Shown here piece after piece: positions 24,005 through 33,445 of a stretch of 64,000 nt of DNA; position 1 is the first letter of the stretch, and each line of letters begins with the position of its first letter. The stretch is from Sinohyriopsis cumingii (Eukaryota > Mollusca > Bivalvia > Unionida > Unionidae): contig CM068824.1 in assembly GCA_028554795.2 (NCBI GenBank), positions 159,042,289 to 159,106,288 of the forward strand, read 5' to 3'. Both the position numbers and the translations under genes were made by a program. The notes beneath the pieces are model-generated. The model saw nothing but the letters and a program-made list of their open reading frames with translations. It searched no databases and was not told where the DNA came from.

Positions 24005-25114
24005 TCACTTCTTTTTATAGTCGATGACTTGCGAAGCGTCGATCCAAGAATCAAAACTGGGTGGATATCCTTTCCAACGTACTTTGACTTCTTTGACACG
24101 TCGTTTGCCCACTTTACGGGTTCTGCGTTCGAGAATGCTTTCGATGTCGTACACGTCGTCTTCTTTTTTGGTGACACGTTGTAACTCGGGCAAATAAAAC
24201 GTTCCTTTGAGCACTTCACCGTTCATGTCTTCCAATTTATAGACGGCAGGATGACGGCCATGCACTCGTCCAGTGACGCGAAACAATTCGATCGTCCAGT
24301 TAGGTAAGTAACCTTTGTCGAAAGTGCGTTTGGTTTTGCCAATGCGCACCCAATCTCCTACGGCCAACTCTCCACTTTTCTTGGGGACAGCCCTCGTCGG
24401 GGACGTACCAAACAGGCGCTCAAACACCAACACTTCGTTCTCGGGAGTCACGTCTTGCGGGGCACGTCCGATGCTTCGATGGTAAGATTGGTTGTACGCT
24501 TGCACCAGGTGCGGTAAGATGTCGATGTACTTCAGAGTGTGGTGATGCGTAAAATATTTCCACATGCGTTCTTTCAAAGTGCGTTGAAAACGTTCCACGA
24601 TGCTGGCTTTGGTTTCGGGATTCTCGGTGGTAAAAAAATGAATGTCACGTTTCTTTAATTCTTTTTGGAAAGTTTGGTTCAGAAATTCGGTGCCTTTGTC
24701 CGTTTGCCATCGAAGAGGGTGACGACCGCTTTGTTTCAACACCCGTTGCAGGGCTCGCACTAACTCGCTGCTCGATTGGGAAGTCAAGGGTAGGACCCAA
24801 GCAAATTTGGAAAAGACGTCGATGACACAAAACAAATATTTGTAGCCACGATTGTAGCTGGCCAAATGAGAGACATCGGCTAAATAGGCTTGCCATTGAT
24901 GATCGATGTCTTCCACTCGGGTGCGACTTCTGGCAAACTTGCGTCGAATGGGTTTGTGTAAAGTGTAGGTAGCTTGTTCTTGTAACCATCGTTGCACTTG
25001 AGGTAAACGGAGACTTTTCAGTCGCGTTTTGGCAACACGATACAATTTTTGAACTCCTGCGTAACCTGCAGGATGGGAGGGATCGTAGTAAATGCTGGCT
25101 AAGACTTTTTTCAT
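24005..25114 (-). CDS. DDE integrase with C-terminal chromodomain
   Basis: 369 residues, ATG at 25,114. It joins element ends to host DNA. The retroviral-type catalytic core has D80 (YLADVSH), D139 (QTDKGTEF) and E174 (SIVERF), giving the canonical D-35-E spacing. After a basic SH3-like region (250-312), residues 321-367 form a chromodomain (YDIESILERR ... VRWKGYPPSFDSW). Chromodomains bind methylated histone tails, so insertion could be steered to particular chromatin (inference). Polinton integrases with chromodomains are known. The gene is intact. Confidence 0.95.
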   Translation of the reverse strand: MKKVLASIYYDPSHPAGYAGVQKLYRVAKTRLKSLRLPQVQRWLQEQATYTLHKPIRRKFARSRTRVEDIDHQWQAYLADVSHLASYNRGYKYLFCVIDVFSKFAWVLPLTSQSSSELVRALQRVLKQSGRHPLRWQTDKGTEFLNQTFQKELKKRDIHFFTTENPETKASIVERFQRTLKERMWKYFTHHHTLKYIDILPHLVQAYNQSYHRSIGRAPQDVTPENEVLVFERLFGTSPTRAVPKKSGELAVGDWVRIGKTKRTFDKGYLPNWTIELFRVTGRVHGRHPAVYKLEDMNGEVLKGTFYLPELQRVTKKEDDVYDIESILERRTRKVGKRRVKEVKVRWKGYPPSFDSWIDASQVIDYKKK

Positions 25115-25147
25115 TTTTTTGTGTTGGTTGGTGTGTTAATAAGACAC

Positions 25148-25777
25148 CTACTCTTGGAGGATGCTACTCTTTTTCTCTTGGGGTACTTTCTTGGATTGCA
25201 ATGCTTTGCGTGTGCGGCCGGCAATAGGTGTCGAAGAGGAGAAGGATGTCTGAGCGGGGGATATCGGTTCTTGTTTCACTTCTGTCTTCACTTCTGTCTT
25301 CACTTTCTTTTTCTCTTGTGATGAAGAAGGGGTGGCCATCATCTTTTTAATCCATCCAATTCTGGAGGTAGGTGGTGTTGTTAACTTGCGTACTTTTTCT
25401 GGTGGAGTTTGAAACCCTTCCTCTTCTTCTTCTCCTTTTTCTGTCTTGGTCACTGGTACTGGTGGTACTGGTACTGGTACTGGTGATGGTGCTGGACTTT
25501 TCATCAAGGTCTTAAAATCTTTCAGAGTGGGTAGAGCTGTTTCGTCTAAAGCTTTCTGGTGAAAGAGTTGCAGTCGTTGCAAGAGTTGACCGTACTTTTG
25601 CGATTTTTCTGTTTCGGACAAATCTTGGCGATCCATCAAGGACTGCAATTCGTGTTGTAACTGGGACATCTCGCTCAAATGGGGATTGGGAGGTAAATGC
25701 GGGGTGCATTGTTTTTGCCACCGATGGTATTCCATCCATCGTTTGTAAGGCACTAAAGCTAGTTTTCGTCCTTCCAT
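25148..25777 (-). CDS. Conserved Polinton protein of unknown function
   Basis: 209 residues, ATG at 25,777. The N-terminus KLALVPYKRW and a helical region with DLSETEKSQKYGQLLQR (residues 52-68) resemble a protein found in many animal Polintons, where a KLxLVP start and a DLSxxEKxxxYxxxLxR helix recur. Pro/Val and acidic tracts follow (95-120) and then a Ser/Lys-rich tail. No enzymatic motif. An ATAAAAAGG box at 25,831-25,822 lies about 45 nt upstream, over the end of the preceding gene. Confidence 0.6.
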   Translation of the reverse strand: MEGRKLALVPYKRWMEYHRWQKQCTPHLPPNPHLSEMSQLQHELQSLMDRQDLSETEKSQKYGQLLQRLQLFHQKALDETALPTLKDFKTLMKSPAPSPVPVPVPPVPVTKTEKGEEEEEGFQTPPEKVRKLTTPPTSRIGWIKKMMATPSSSQEKKKVKTEVKTEVKQEPISPAQTSFSSSTPIAGRTRKALQSKKVPQEKKSSILQE

Positions 25778-25826
25778 GGGGTCGTCAGGGGTCGATTCTG
25801 AGATCTTGGGACTTCCGAGGGCCTTT

Positions 25827-26210
25827 TTATCTTGCTCCCACCAGTCCTCCCAACATGGTTCCCAAGACTCCTTTCAGTATGGGGCCTAACAAGAGAGGTA
25901 AAATACCTCTACGTTGCACTAACATCTTTTTTTGACGAATGGGAATTTTCTTTTGAACCATTTGGCGAAGAACGTGACGATGTTTGCCTAAGCATTGTTT
26001 CTGGTGTTTGGACAAAGGGATCGTGCCTTTCAAAACGTTCAAACAACATTCGTACACGGTATCGATGACCTCTTTGGAGGCTGTTTGAATGAGTTTTTTT
26101 CGTAGGGGTGGAGAAGCTTTGGACAGGACAGATAACATGTCCCCATGTTTGGCTAAACGTGGTGGCAGTCCTTTCCTTTTCTTTCCTTGGGGTTTTCTGG
26201 AGGGTGACAT
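25827..26210 (-). CDS. Polinton core-like protein P2
   Basis: 127 residues from ATG 26,210; a longer frame would need a GTG start. A basic N-terminus precedes a helical domain with the pattern VLKGTIPLSKHQK ... LRQMVQKKIPIRQKKML and a hydrophobic Gly-rich end (LGPILKGVLGTMLGG). Small proteins with this plan are common in animal Polintons; their exact virion role is not known to me. It is a paralogue of the next gene upstream (P1). A TATAAAAAA box lies at 26,273-26,265. Confidence 0.65.
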   Translation of the reverse strand: MSPSRKPQGKKRKGLPPRLAKHGDMLSVLSKASPPLRKKLIQTASKEVIDTVYECCLNVLKGTIPLSKHQKQCLGKHRHVLRQMVQKKIPIRQKKMLVQRRGILPLLLGPILKGVLGTMLGGLVGAR

Positions 26211-26264
26211 CTTTGAGTCTTCAGGAGCACCAAAAAACACTGATACCCGACTTGGTCACAGGCC

Positions 26265-26273
26265 TTTTTTATA
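26265..26273 (-). promoter_or_regulatory. TATA box of P2
   Basis: TATAAAAAA followed by GGCC on the minus strand, 55 nt before the P2 ATG. One of several TATAAAAAGG-like boxes in this element. Confidence 0.6.
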
Positions 26274-26361
26274 CTGGAACGCGTCGCCACTGATTGTCTT
26301 TACGTCGTATTAGTTTGAGGACAGGCATGACACGTCGTGCAGGGGTACGTAACGGACTAAA

Positions 26362-27188
26362 TCAAGCCAGTTCTTGCTTGGACAAATCCAGCAAACTTTG
26401 TAACATGCCCGATCTTTCTTGAACTTTGATTTTGGGAGAAGGTACTTTGTGAGCAGCAGTCACTGCCACTAAATTGGAAGGTCCTTCCACTGGGGAAGTT
26501 CTTTTTGGGGTCATCAACGGAGAAGTTCTTGGTGTGATCAACGTCTCCAAGTACTTTTCAGTTCTGGGTGTCATTAACGGAGAAGTGGACAAACGTGAAG
26601 CTGCCGGAGACGCAGTCACCGCCGTGGCAGGTCGTGGTTTGCGAGTGTAAGGTTGCGTCCTGGCCGAAGTGCCTCTCTTGCGACTAGTTTTCTGTGGACT
26701 TTTCTTTTTCTGGGGGCTTCTTTTCTTTTTCGGGGTGGTGGTGGTGTCTGGTCAGAGAAGGGTCCTGCCACTGGAGAAGTTCTCCTTGGGGACCTGGTCT
26801 TTTTCTTCTTGGGGCTTCGTTGGACTTTTGTCTTGGGGATAACTTTGGGGGCATTAGGATCCCATCTTAAGAGTGAGCGAATGATGACCCCTCCTAGAGT
26901 ACCGCTCCCTCCAGGTTTCAAAATGATTTGTTTTTTGGTTTGAGTGTCGATGCGGGGATCGGCCAGTTGGACCAAAGCGACTTTGTTTCGATCAAAAAAG
27001 CGTTTGGTTTGATGAGGAATCTGAATGATTCCTTGGAGTAATTGACGTGCCGTCACCGTGAACCATCGTAAGACTTCTTTGAGACTAGCTTCTAAGACAC
27101 GAGCTCGTGTTTGTGGATCTTTTTCTCGACTGATGCCATACAAGGCACGAATCAATTTGACGGGAAGATGCGACTGAAGGGACGTCAT
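26362..27188 (-). pseudogene. Polinton core-like protein P1, frameshifted
   Basis: ATG at 27,188. Residues 35-110 match P2 in pattern: LLQGIIQIPHQTKR, LVQLADPRIDTQTKKQII, then a Gly-rich hydrophobic stretch. A Lys/Arg/Pro-rich region follows and, after a one-base frame change near 26,700 in an A-rich stretch, a Thr/Ser/Pro tail with repeated TSPLMTP motifs. The second frame has no ATG of its own and its composition continues the first. Both TSPVAGP and TSPVEGP occur, one on each side of the break, supporting one original gene of about 275 residues. Confidence 0.7.
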
Positions 27189-27228
27189 GTTCGCACTGAG
27201 AGTGAGACAGACGAAAAAGGGTCTGAGG

Positions 27229-27236
27229 TTTTTATA
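27229..27236 (-). promoter_or_regulatory. TATA box of P1
   Basis: TATAAAAA on the minus strand, 41 nt before the P1 ATG, in the short gap after the ATPase gene. Confidence 0.6.
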
Positions 27237-27243
27237 GATTTTT

Positions 27244-27987
27244 TTATGGGGAGTGAAATGAAGTCGAGGACGGAGACGTGTACAGGACAGGCCCTCCGTC
27301 TTGGCACCAGTGGTGAAACAAGTGGGTACGAAATCGCAAATCCTCGGGAGTCGTAGGTTTCAAATCGACGAGTAAATAGGCGTGTGGAGTTTGAGTGGCA
27401 TCGTCGTACGCCTGAGTCAACCAAGGCGTTCCTAACTGTTTGGCTAAGACTTGCACTTGCGATTTATCTCGAGGGCTTTTAAACAAGACCACGTAATGCG
27501 CATTGAGACTGATGGTGCGATGGGCTTTACTTTGTTGAAACAAATTTTGGGTGATGTAAACGACACTGGCATTACGGTGATGCCCTTTGCGCGTGAACCA
27601 CAGTTTAATTTCTTCTTCGTCTTCTCCTAACATGTCGTCGAAAATGACCAAATGGGTTAGACGGGAGTCAGAGACGATGCCATCGTCTTCTTTAGGAATG
27701 CCTTCCACAAACACGATGGAATCGCCTTGACTTTCTCGCAAGAGGCTGTACGCCGATTGCCACTCTTTGTAACACCACACGATTCGTTGAGGGGGTCGAT
27801 CGATCAAATGATGTTTATGTTCGATCAAACGTTTGACGAATTCGGTTTTGCCTGAACCGCTAGGTCCAGCAATGAGCATGTTAAAGGGATGGCGAAGATA
27901 CAAAGCCTCCCAACTGGCACGATCTAAGTGTTCGTCGATGACTTTGACAGTAGAGGAAGAGGGAGCAGAGACAGCACAGGTAGCCAT
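27244..27987 (-). CDS. Packaging ATPase (FtsK/HerA, A32-like)
   Basis: 247 residues from ATG 27,987 (the longer frame begins at TTG). It pumps DNA into capsids in related viruses. Walker A is GPSGSGKT at 41-48 and Walker B is HLVIFDD at 112-118, followed by a YITQN sensor-like motif near residue 145. Length and motif spacing fit Polinton ATPases. Uninterrupted. A TATATAAA box lies about 50 nt upstream. Confidence 0.93.
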   Translation of the reverse strand: MATCAVSAPSSSTVKVIDEHLDRASWEALYLRHPFNMLIAGPSGSGKTEFVKRLIEHKHHLIDRPPQRIVWCYKEWQSAYSLLRESQGDSIVFVEGIPKEDDGIVSDSRLTHLVIFDDMLGEDEEEIKLWFTRKGHHRNASVVYITQNLFQQSKAHRTISLNAHYVVLFKSPRDKSQVQVLAKQLGTPWLTQAYDDATQTPHAYLLVDLKPTTPEDLRFRTHLFHHWCQDGGPVLYTSPSSTSFHSP

Positions 27988-28034
27988 GGTGTGAGAAATG
28001 TCACTTGTGACACGAAAAACAAACAAGACAAGAG

Positions 28035-28042
28035 TTTATATA
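28035..28042 (-). promoter_or_regulatory. TATA box of the packaging ATPase
   Basis: TATATAAA on the minus strand 48-55 nt before the ATG, well placed for a pol II start near 28,010. Confidence 0.7.
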
Positions 28043-28057
28043 CTTTTTCAGAACACG

Positions 28058-28063
28058 TTTATT
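28058..28063 (-). terminator. Polyadenylation signal downstream of the 28.2-kb ORF
   Basis: AATAAA on the minus strand about 150 nt after the stop of the small ORF ending at 28,212. It contrasts with the histone-type ends of the terminal genes. Confidence 0.45.
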
Positions 28064-28211
28064 GAATGTTTTTTTCAAACATGAATACGAAAGACAAAAA
28101 TACATAAAAGCCAAAGGCTTAAGTACAAGAATAAAAGGCACATGATAGCCATGAACGTGGAATAAACACAAGTGTCTGTACAACATGTTTTGGGTAAAGT
28201 TCTAACCAGTT

Positions 28212-28481
28212 CTATAGTAGGGGTAAGGTCACACAAGTGTCCTCCCGAAAGGGTCTTTCAGGCCTGTCCACGACAGTCCTGTCCTGGATGACGGGTTCTT
28301 CTGGCACCGTCACTAACACAGGTTGAAAAGTAACTTTTTTCCTTGAATAACTCTCGTGCATACTGGGCCACCTCTTGTGTCCAAGCCTCAAAACCCTGGT
28401 CTCGGTGATGTCCAACATTTGACTCCTAACCAATCTGGTTTCTTCTTCGTCAACGACATGGTAAGTTACTTCAATGAACAA
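28212..28481 (-). CDS. Small ORF downstream of PolB, start uncertain
   Basis: The open frame reaches from 28,481 to 28,212 but begins with TTG; the first in-frame ATG is at about 28,418, leaving 68 residues. An ATG in another frame at about 28,459 precedes it. Composition is mixed, with a VPEEPVIQDRTVV segment and no recognisable domain. A TATATAAAAAGG box at 28,518-28,507 suggests the region is transcribed. It may be a real gene that lost its start, or a non-coding leader. Confidence 0.35.
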   Translation of the reverse strand: MFIEVTYHVVDEEETRLVRSQMLDITETRVLRLGHKRWPSMHESYSRKKVTFQPVLVTVPEEPVIQDRTVVDRPERPFREDTCVTLPLL

Positions 28482-28485
28482 TGAA

Positions 28486-31400
28486 CTATCGATCTTGCCT
28501 AGGGTTCCTTTTTATATACAGACCAATACCGACGTGACCGTACGGTAAGGTGAAGTGATTGGGAAGTCGCACTCGCTTCTGGTATACAATTTGATAGACT
28601 TTTTTCAAGGGTCGACTGACGATGTGGTGAGTGGGTAAACGTACAATCTTGTTCGGTTGATAGGTGGTCACTTTAAAGTTTCCATCCTCTCCCGATTGCA
28701 AGGCTTCTTTCAATACCCCAAAGTTGACCACTCAACTGGTACGATGATTCAGAATCAGTCCTTTCACTTTGCACGTCGTGTGCACTTCTCCTTGTTTGTC
28801 CCGGTATTCGTAGCCGTAATTTTTGGGACCACCACTGACGAAACTTAGAATCTTGTCGTCGGGATGCTCGTCTGTCCAGGCTCCTAAACGGTCTCCTTCG
28901 ATGTCAGGGTGCTGTTGAATCGGGTGATGGATGTAAATGCAACTGTCCGTGTCAAAGTACAGGACGCGTTCTTCTAACAGTTCTAAAGCTTCGTACAATT
29001 TTAAGCGAGCATGAGCTGTCACGTAAGCCGCAATGATGACATTTCCAAAAGGGTCGTCTTGTACAAAGTCCAGATGTTCTTCGTAATTGACCAAGATCAA
29101 ATCCTCTCGAACGACGTCCACGTGTTTCATGTATTTGGTTTTGTCGTGAATCATCTGGAAGTAGCGGGAAGGTTCTGTCAAGTATTCCGTCTTGGGTAAA
29201 CACGGTCTTTGTGCCATTTTACCCCACAAGCAATTTAACATCACTTTGGCAAACGATCGCCTGCCTTCGTTTTTTTCGATGTGGTCTAAAGAGATGTCTT
29301 CTTGTGCGTAGTATTTCTCTTTGAATTGTATTTGGTCTTCGGGAGTGTGACACCAGGAAGGATAGCCGCTGGCTTCTTGTTTCAGTTTCAAAAAGGCATC
29401 CACGTAGTCGGCGAAAATGCCTTTCTGAGTAGGGTCACCCTTGTGGTACTGTTGTGTCTTGGGAAAGTGGCAAATTTCGTACACTTCTAACAGTTGGTAT
29501 CCCATGTCCAGAGCTTTGAACAATTCCACGCTGACCCAGGTTCCCGTCAAGGCCCGTTCTTCCTGGCTGTGATGGCAAGGTTGGTCCTGGTTGCACGTTT
29601 CGGCACAAGTACGGCACAAGGGAAACATCAGTTTGCCTTGACAATGGTGAGGTAAGACGGGATGGTATAGGTTCGTGGGAGGCAAAACTTTACACTTGAT
29701 CAAGCCTTCGTATTGTCGAATGTTTTTCAGGTCGATGTGTTCCGTGAACAATTGCGGGTGCCCTACAGGAAAGCGACAATATTTGCACACGTAGGGATAC
29801 AGCGAACACACGTCCAAGTTTTTGATTTCTTCTCCTTTCTCTTCGTCGGCTTGGTACAGCAAACAGGTGGCATTGGTCCTTCCTCCGTACAAACTATCCC
29901 TCGGGTTCAGCGGGTCCATGAACTGGTAACTTTCCACGAGGCGTTTAAACTCGGGATCGGTTTTCAAACGGTGATCGTACTCGTGTTCCCACATTTCCAC
30001 CACTTGGTATCCTTGCTGTTCTAACTTTAGGCGTCGCTGACAAGTGTCCTGGTACAAGTCTTCCATGGTTCGTTGCAAAAACTGATTTTTAGTGTCACGG
30101 TCAGGGTAACAGATGGGACATCCGTGAAATAAGCAACCGTTAAACTCGTACACGATCTTGGGGTTTTCTAAGTCCCAACCATCGACCGAATACGTTCCGA
30201 TGGTCTTTTCGCCTCCTCCGTTGCGGGCATGCTGAATCCATTTGTCTTCCTTGTCGCACAAGTAATGTAACCAACGTAGGGCTTTGACCCAGTATTGACG
30301 CTTGACGTAGTGGGTCGTTTGAGGACTGATGACAGCCACGGTGTTTTCAGGCATGAATCGTTGGCGGTACACTAAGGAACACGCTTTGGCAATGGTGCAA
30401 GCTTCTTTCAAAGGATCGACCCCTCCGTGTTCCATGAACAGTTCTCGAAATTTTCCACAGCAACGTCGTAAAATGTCCACGTCGGAACGACAATACTTTA
30501 ACATTTCTTCCTGAAAGTCGAAGGGGTCAGAGGCATGAACCTGGTACCAAGCGTAGAAAGCTTCTCGTTGTTCGGTACGCATGTTGTCGGGGTCGTAATA
30601 GTGAGCCTCAGGTAAATGGGGTAGAACGGCATGTTGATTGGCTTCCGTATTGAAAAAGTGTGGAAAGTACCCTTTAGCCATTTCTGTCATTCCAAACGTT
30701 TTAGGCATTCGACTCAAAGGCATGGCCAAGTAACTCATCGAATCTTTAAACTGTACTTGTCCCACTTGCATGAAAATGATTTTGGCTCCGTTCAAAGTGA
30801 CTTTAGGACGTTCGGTGCCTTGTTCCGTATAGTATCTGAGAAGAAACTGTCCATCGTATCCGGAGAAATTATGAGCCATCACCGTGGCATGACGATGACA
30901 ATCTCCGTAACGTTCGATGTCCTCTTGGCTCCACGTCTTGTCGATGGGGTCTAAGACCCATTGGGCAAAATCGGCTAACGTGTTTGGTCCTCAAAAGATT
31001 TTTTCACGTCCTCCAGGAATCTTGCTGCAGTGAGGGCAATGACTAAAGATAGGTTCTTGAATGCACTTCTCGCACGCTCGATGAGCCACGCAGAAATTAG
31101 GAATGTGAATGCCAGTCTCTTGCATGCATTCGAAATCGAAAAAGATGAAATTGCCTTTCTTCTTGTGACCGTCCTCTTCCTCTGGTGGGGGTTGGTATTT
31201 TTGCACGTAACATTCGTGTTCCAAGTCCACGATGTGGTGACAAATGTGACATTTTTTCTTTCCTCGACATACGTGTGCCTTGGTACTATTGGTACGTATG
31301 CCTTGTCCACACGTAGGTCACAATCTCAGGAGTTGACAAGCACATTTCTTCTGTGAACCTTGTGTTTTCAAATGTTGCTGGTAACAGGTAGGGCTGACAA

Positions 31401-32550
31401 ACGTGCGCAGACAAGTTGAACAAGGCACTGGTTCTTCGCTCAGACAGGGTGGAGAGGCCAAACATCCTGGGCATTTCCATCCACAAGACTTGTGTTGCTC
31501 TCGATTGTTATAACCATAATCACATTTCTCACAATAATAACCGTATCCCAGGAATCCAGTGATACTGGTAATGGTATCGAAATGTTCATCGTGATAATAG
31601 ACATGAATGTATTTTCCGTCCTTAAAATCTTGGCCTCGAAACAACAGAGTTCCACGCATTTCTTGAGGGTGCACTTTCAAGGTGTAGCGTGGAGCTAGGG
31701 CATCTTGCAATTCTTGCATCTCAGGAATGCTACAGGGTGTGTCTTTGGACAGTCCGGCTTGTTGTAACAGGAGTTCTGCTTCGTTTCGTTGTTTGGCTCG
31801 GTCGGATCGTTGAATAGTTTTCCAGGTTCTTTTCCATTCTACCGTGTCGTTCTTGTTGGCATAGGTTCGTCCCACCACGATGGCACGGGCTAAACACATC
31901 TGGTCTTGAGGGTTGTGAATTCGGACGAGACTTGTTTTGGTGTTGCGAAGGTTGTCCACCAATAACATCTTTTTGCGTCCTGTCCCTTGAGGAAGAGAGA
32001 CGTGGGCCATTTTCAGTGTGGCTTTACCATCGGTGATGTCAAACTGGTCATTAGATTGTTGTACGTGTTGAATCTTGTCCATGATTTTTGAATGGGTTAG
32101 TTCTGCGGGTCTGCTAAACTCGATCCAAACAGGGGATTTCAAACCGTCGTGATCTATGGATAGTGTCAAGCGATCGTCTTCTTTGGGTTGACATTGTCGC
32201 TTGAGTGCGGTGAGCAAAGAATCCCACATCTCGGTGATAAACCCTTCTGCTTTCTCCAAGGGTACGTCGGCCTTGAAATCTTTAAACTTCACCGTGTAGG
32301 TGTAAGCCGTGGTTCTAAATTTTCTAGAGGAGCGCTTTTCCGTCTCTCGAATGGAATAGTACTTTTCAGGGTTGACTAAGGGTGGTGAACTTGGTTTAGA
32401 GGGTTCGGATTCTGGTTCACTCATGTGCTCTTCAAAATCACTGGCATGAATTTGTGCCAAGATTTCAGCCCTGGTACGAGGCGATAGATCACGTTTCTGC
32501 CTCTTACTTTCTTCTTCTTCTTTCTTCTCGAATGAATAGGATCGTTTCAT
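28486..32550 (-). pseudogene. polB: Protein-primed family B DNA polymerase with three in-frame TGA codons
   Basis: It would replicate the element from protein-primed ends. One frame of about 1,354 codons from ATG 32,550 holds, in order: a Cys-rich zinc region (345-450), Exo I FFDFE (D472, E474), Exo II AHNFSGYD (559-566), Exo III YCRSD (686-690), an EFNGCLFHGC insertion typical of Polinton polymerases (about 802-811), motif A DVCSLYP (D913), motif B KVMLNCLWG (1102-1110) and motif C DTD (1200-1202). All catalytic residues are present. TGA stops interrupt it at codons 411 (31,320), 520 (30,993) and 1273 (28,734), with no frameshift and no TAA or TAG. Probably decay, but see findings. Confidence 0.95.
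28507..28518 (-). promoter_or_regulatory. TATATAAAAAGG box inside the 3' end of PolB
   Basis: The box is encoded by the last codons of the polymerase reading frame (Leu-Tyr-Ile-Lys-Arg) and lies about 30 nt before the next open frame. Confidence 0.6.
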
Positions 32551-32597
32551 CTTGAGTGCAAAACGTCAAATGACTCAAGTTCAAACACCATAGACTA

Positions 32598-32633
32598 ATT
32601 TATAGTCATGGCAAACCAGCGTATATAAAAAGG
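32598..32633. promoter_or_regulatory. Divergent TATA boxes: PolB (-) and zinc-knuckle gene (+)
   Basis: TATAAAT on the minus strand at 32,604-32,598 faces PolB. TATATAAAAAGG on the plus strand at 32,622-32,633 faces the zinc-knuckle gene. The boxes are less than 20 bp apart, forming a compact bidirectional promoter. Confidence 0.7.
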
Positions 32634-32683
32634 GTGTGTCTTGTCCTTTCACTATTCATTTCACTCTCAAACCGAGGAGAACG

Positions 32684-33152
32684 ATGGAAGAGACTAGCCA
32701 AATCGAACGTTTCGTCAGAGCTTTGCGAGGGGTCATTAGAAAATTCTCTTCAGACCAGCCGACAGACTACTCTCCTTCCTTTCGAGATAAGAGTCAGGAT
32801 ACTTGCTATATCTGTCAGAAGAAAGGGCATTGGTCTTCAGAGTGTCCAGACCGTCAAAAAAGAAAAAAACAGGGGCTAAAAAAGACAAAACTCAAGATAC
32901 CTGTTATTATTGTAAAGAAAAAGGACATTGGTCTCCAGATTGCCCAAAAAAGAAACAAGAGGAGTCAGAAGAAAAGGATTCTTCAGAAGAAGAGAGGGAT
33001 TCTTCGAAGAAGAGAGGGATTCTTCGAAAGAAGAGAGGGATTCTTCAGAGGAAGAAAGAAGACAATTCTATTTAAAAGAAGCAAAGAAACAGGAGAAGAA
33101 AAGAAGAAGGGAAGAAAATGAGGAAAAAACGGTGAAGAAATTCAAAAAATAG
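32684..33152 (+). pseudogene. CCHC zinc-knuckle protein, split over frames
   Basis: ATG 32,684 lies about 50 nt after the TATATAAAAAGG box and is preferred to the upstream ATG at 32,636. The first CCHC knuckle (CYICQKKGHWSSECP) is in this frame; the second (CYYCKEKGHWSPDCP) is in the -1 frame after a GA7C stretch at 32,862-32,870. A third frame carries the acidic/basic tail (EEERDSS repeats, ending at 33,152). CCHC knuckles bind single-stranded nucleic acid. Two frame changes in repetitive sequence point to slippage decay, though a recoding site at the A-run is possible. Confidence 0.7.
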
Positions 33153-33404
33153 AGAGACTAAACAAGGAGAAAGAAGAAGTCAATGAACTTTTAATTAAAG
33201 TGTTGTGCTGTGAATTGGATTGTAAAAAATGGATAAAAGAATACATGAATGATATAAGGTAAGTGTCTTTGAGTTTTGATTTTAAAATAAGAAGCTACAC
33301 TCACGCACTCATACACAGACACGTACTATAAGGGTAAAATGGGTGGGGTTTGTTTTTGAGTTATTGGCAAATTGAAATTGTATTTCTTTTCGAGATATGT
33401 GGGT
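33153..33404. other. Spacer between the zinc-knuckle gene and gene D
   Basis: About 250 bp without a supported gene. The part next to gene D holds ATTGGCAAATT and a purine-rich element (minus strand) shared with the 3' flanks of genes B and C. Confidence 0.6.
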
Positions 33405-33420
33405 GGCCCTGAAAAGGGCC
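33405..33420 (-). terminator. Histone-type 3' stem-loop of gene D
   Basis: Minus strand GGCCCTTTTCAGGGCC, preceded by an A-run and followed by ACCCA, 25 nt after the stop of gene D. Purine-rich TCTCGAAAAGAAATA follows at 33,395-33,381. This is the closest of the five to the animal histone consensus. Confidence 0.88.
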
Positions 33421-33445
33421 TTTTTATTTTGGTGTAGGGGTGAGT

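Noticed and set aside
24012..24019. TATAAAAA at the end of the integrase gene as promoter of the membrane-protein gene
   Set aside because: It lies only about 13 nt before the ATG, so a normal start site would fall inside the coding region. It may be chance within the Asp-Tyr-Lys-Lys codons.
31318..31320. Selenocysteine insertion at PolB TGA codons
   Set aside because: Other TGA sites are not at Cys positions, no SECIS-like structure was recognised by eye, and other genes of the element are also broken. Kept only as a test in the findings.
17981..33420. Stem-loops followed by T-runs as bacterial-type terminators
   Set aside because: On the plus strand they resemble hairpin-T terminators, but the adjoining genes are on the minus strand in a eukaryotic element. 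Sequence, loop, flanks and downstream purine element fit histone 3' signals instead.
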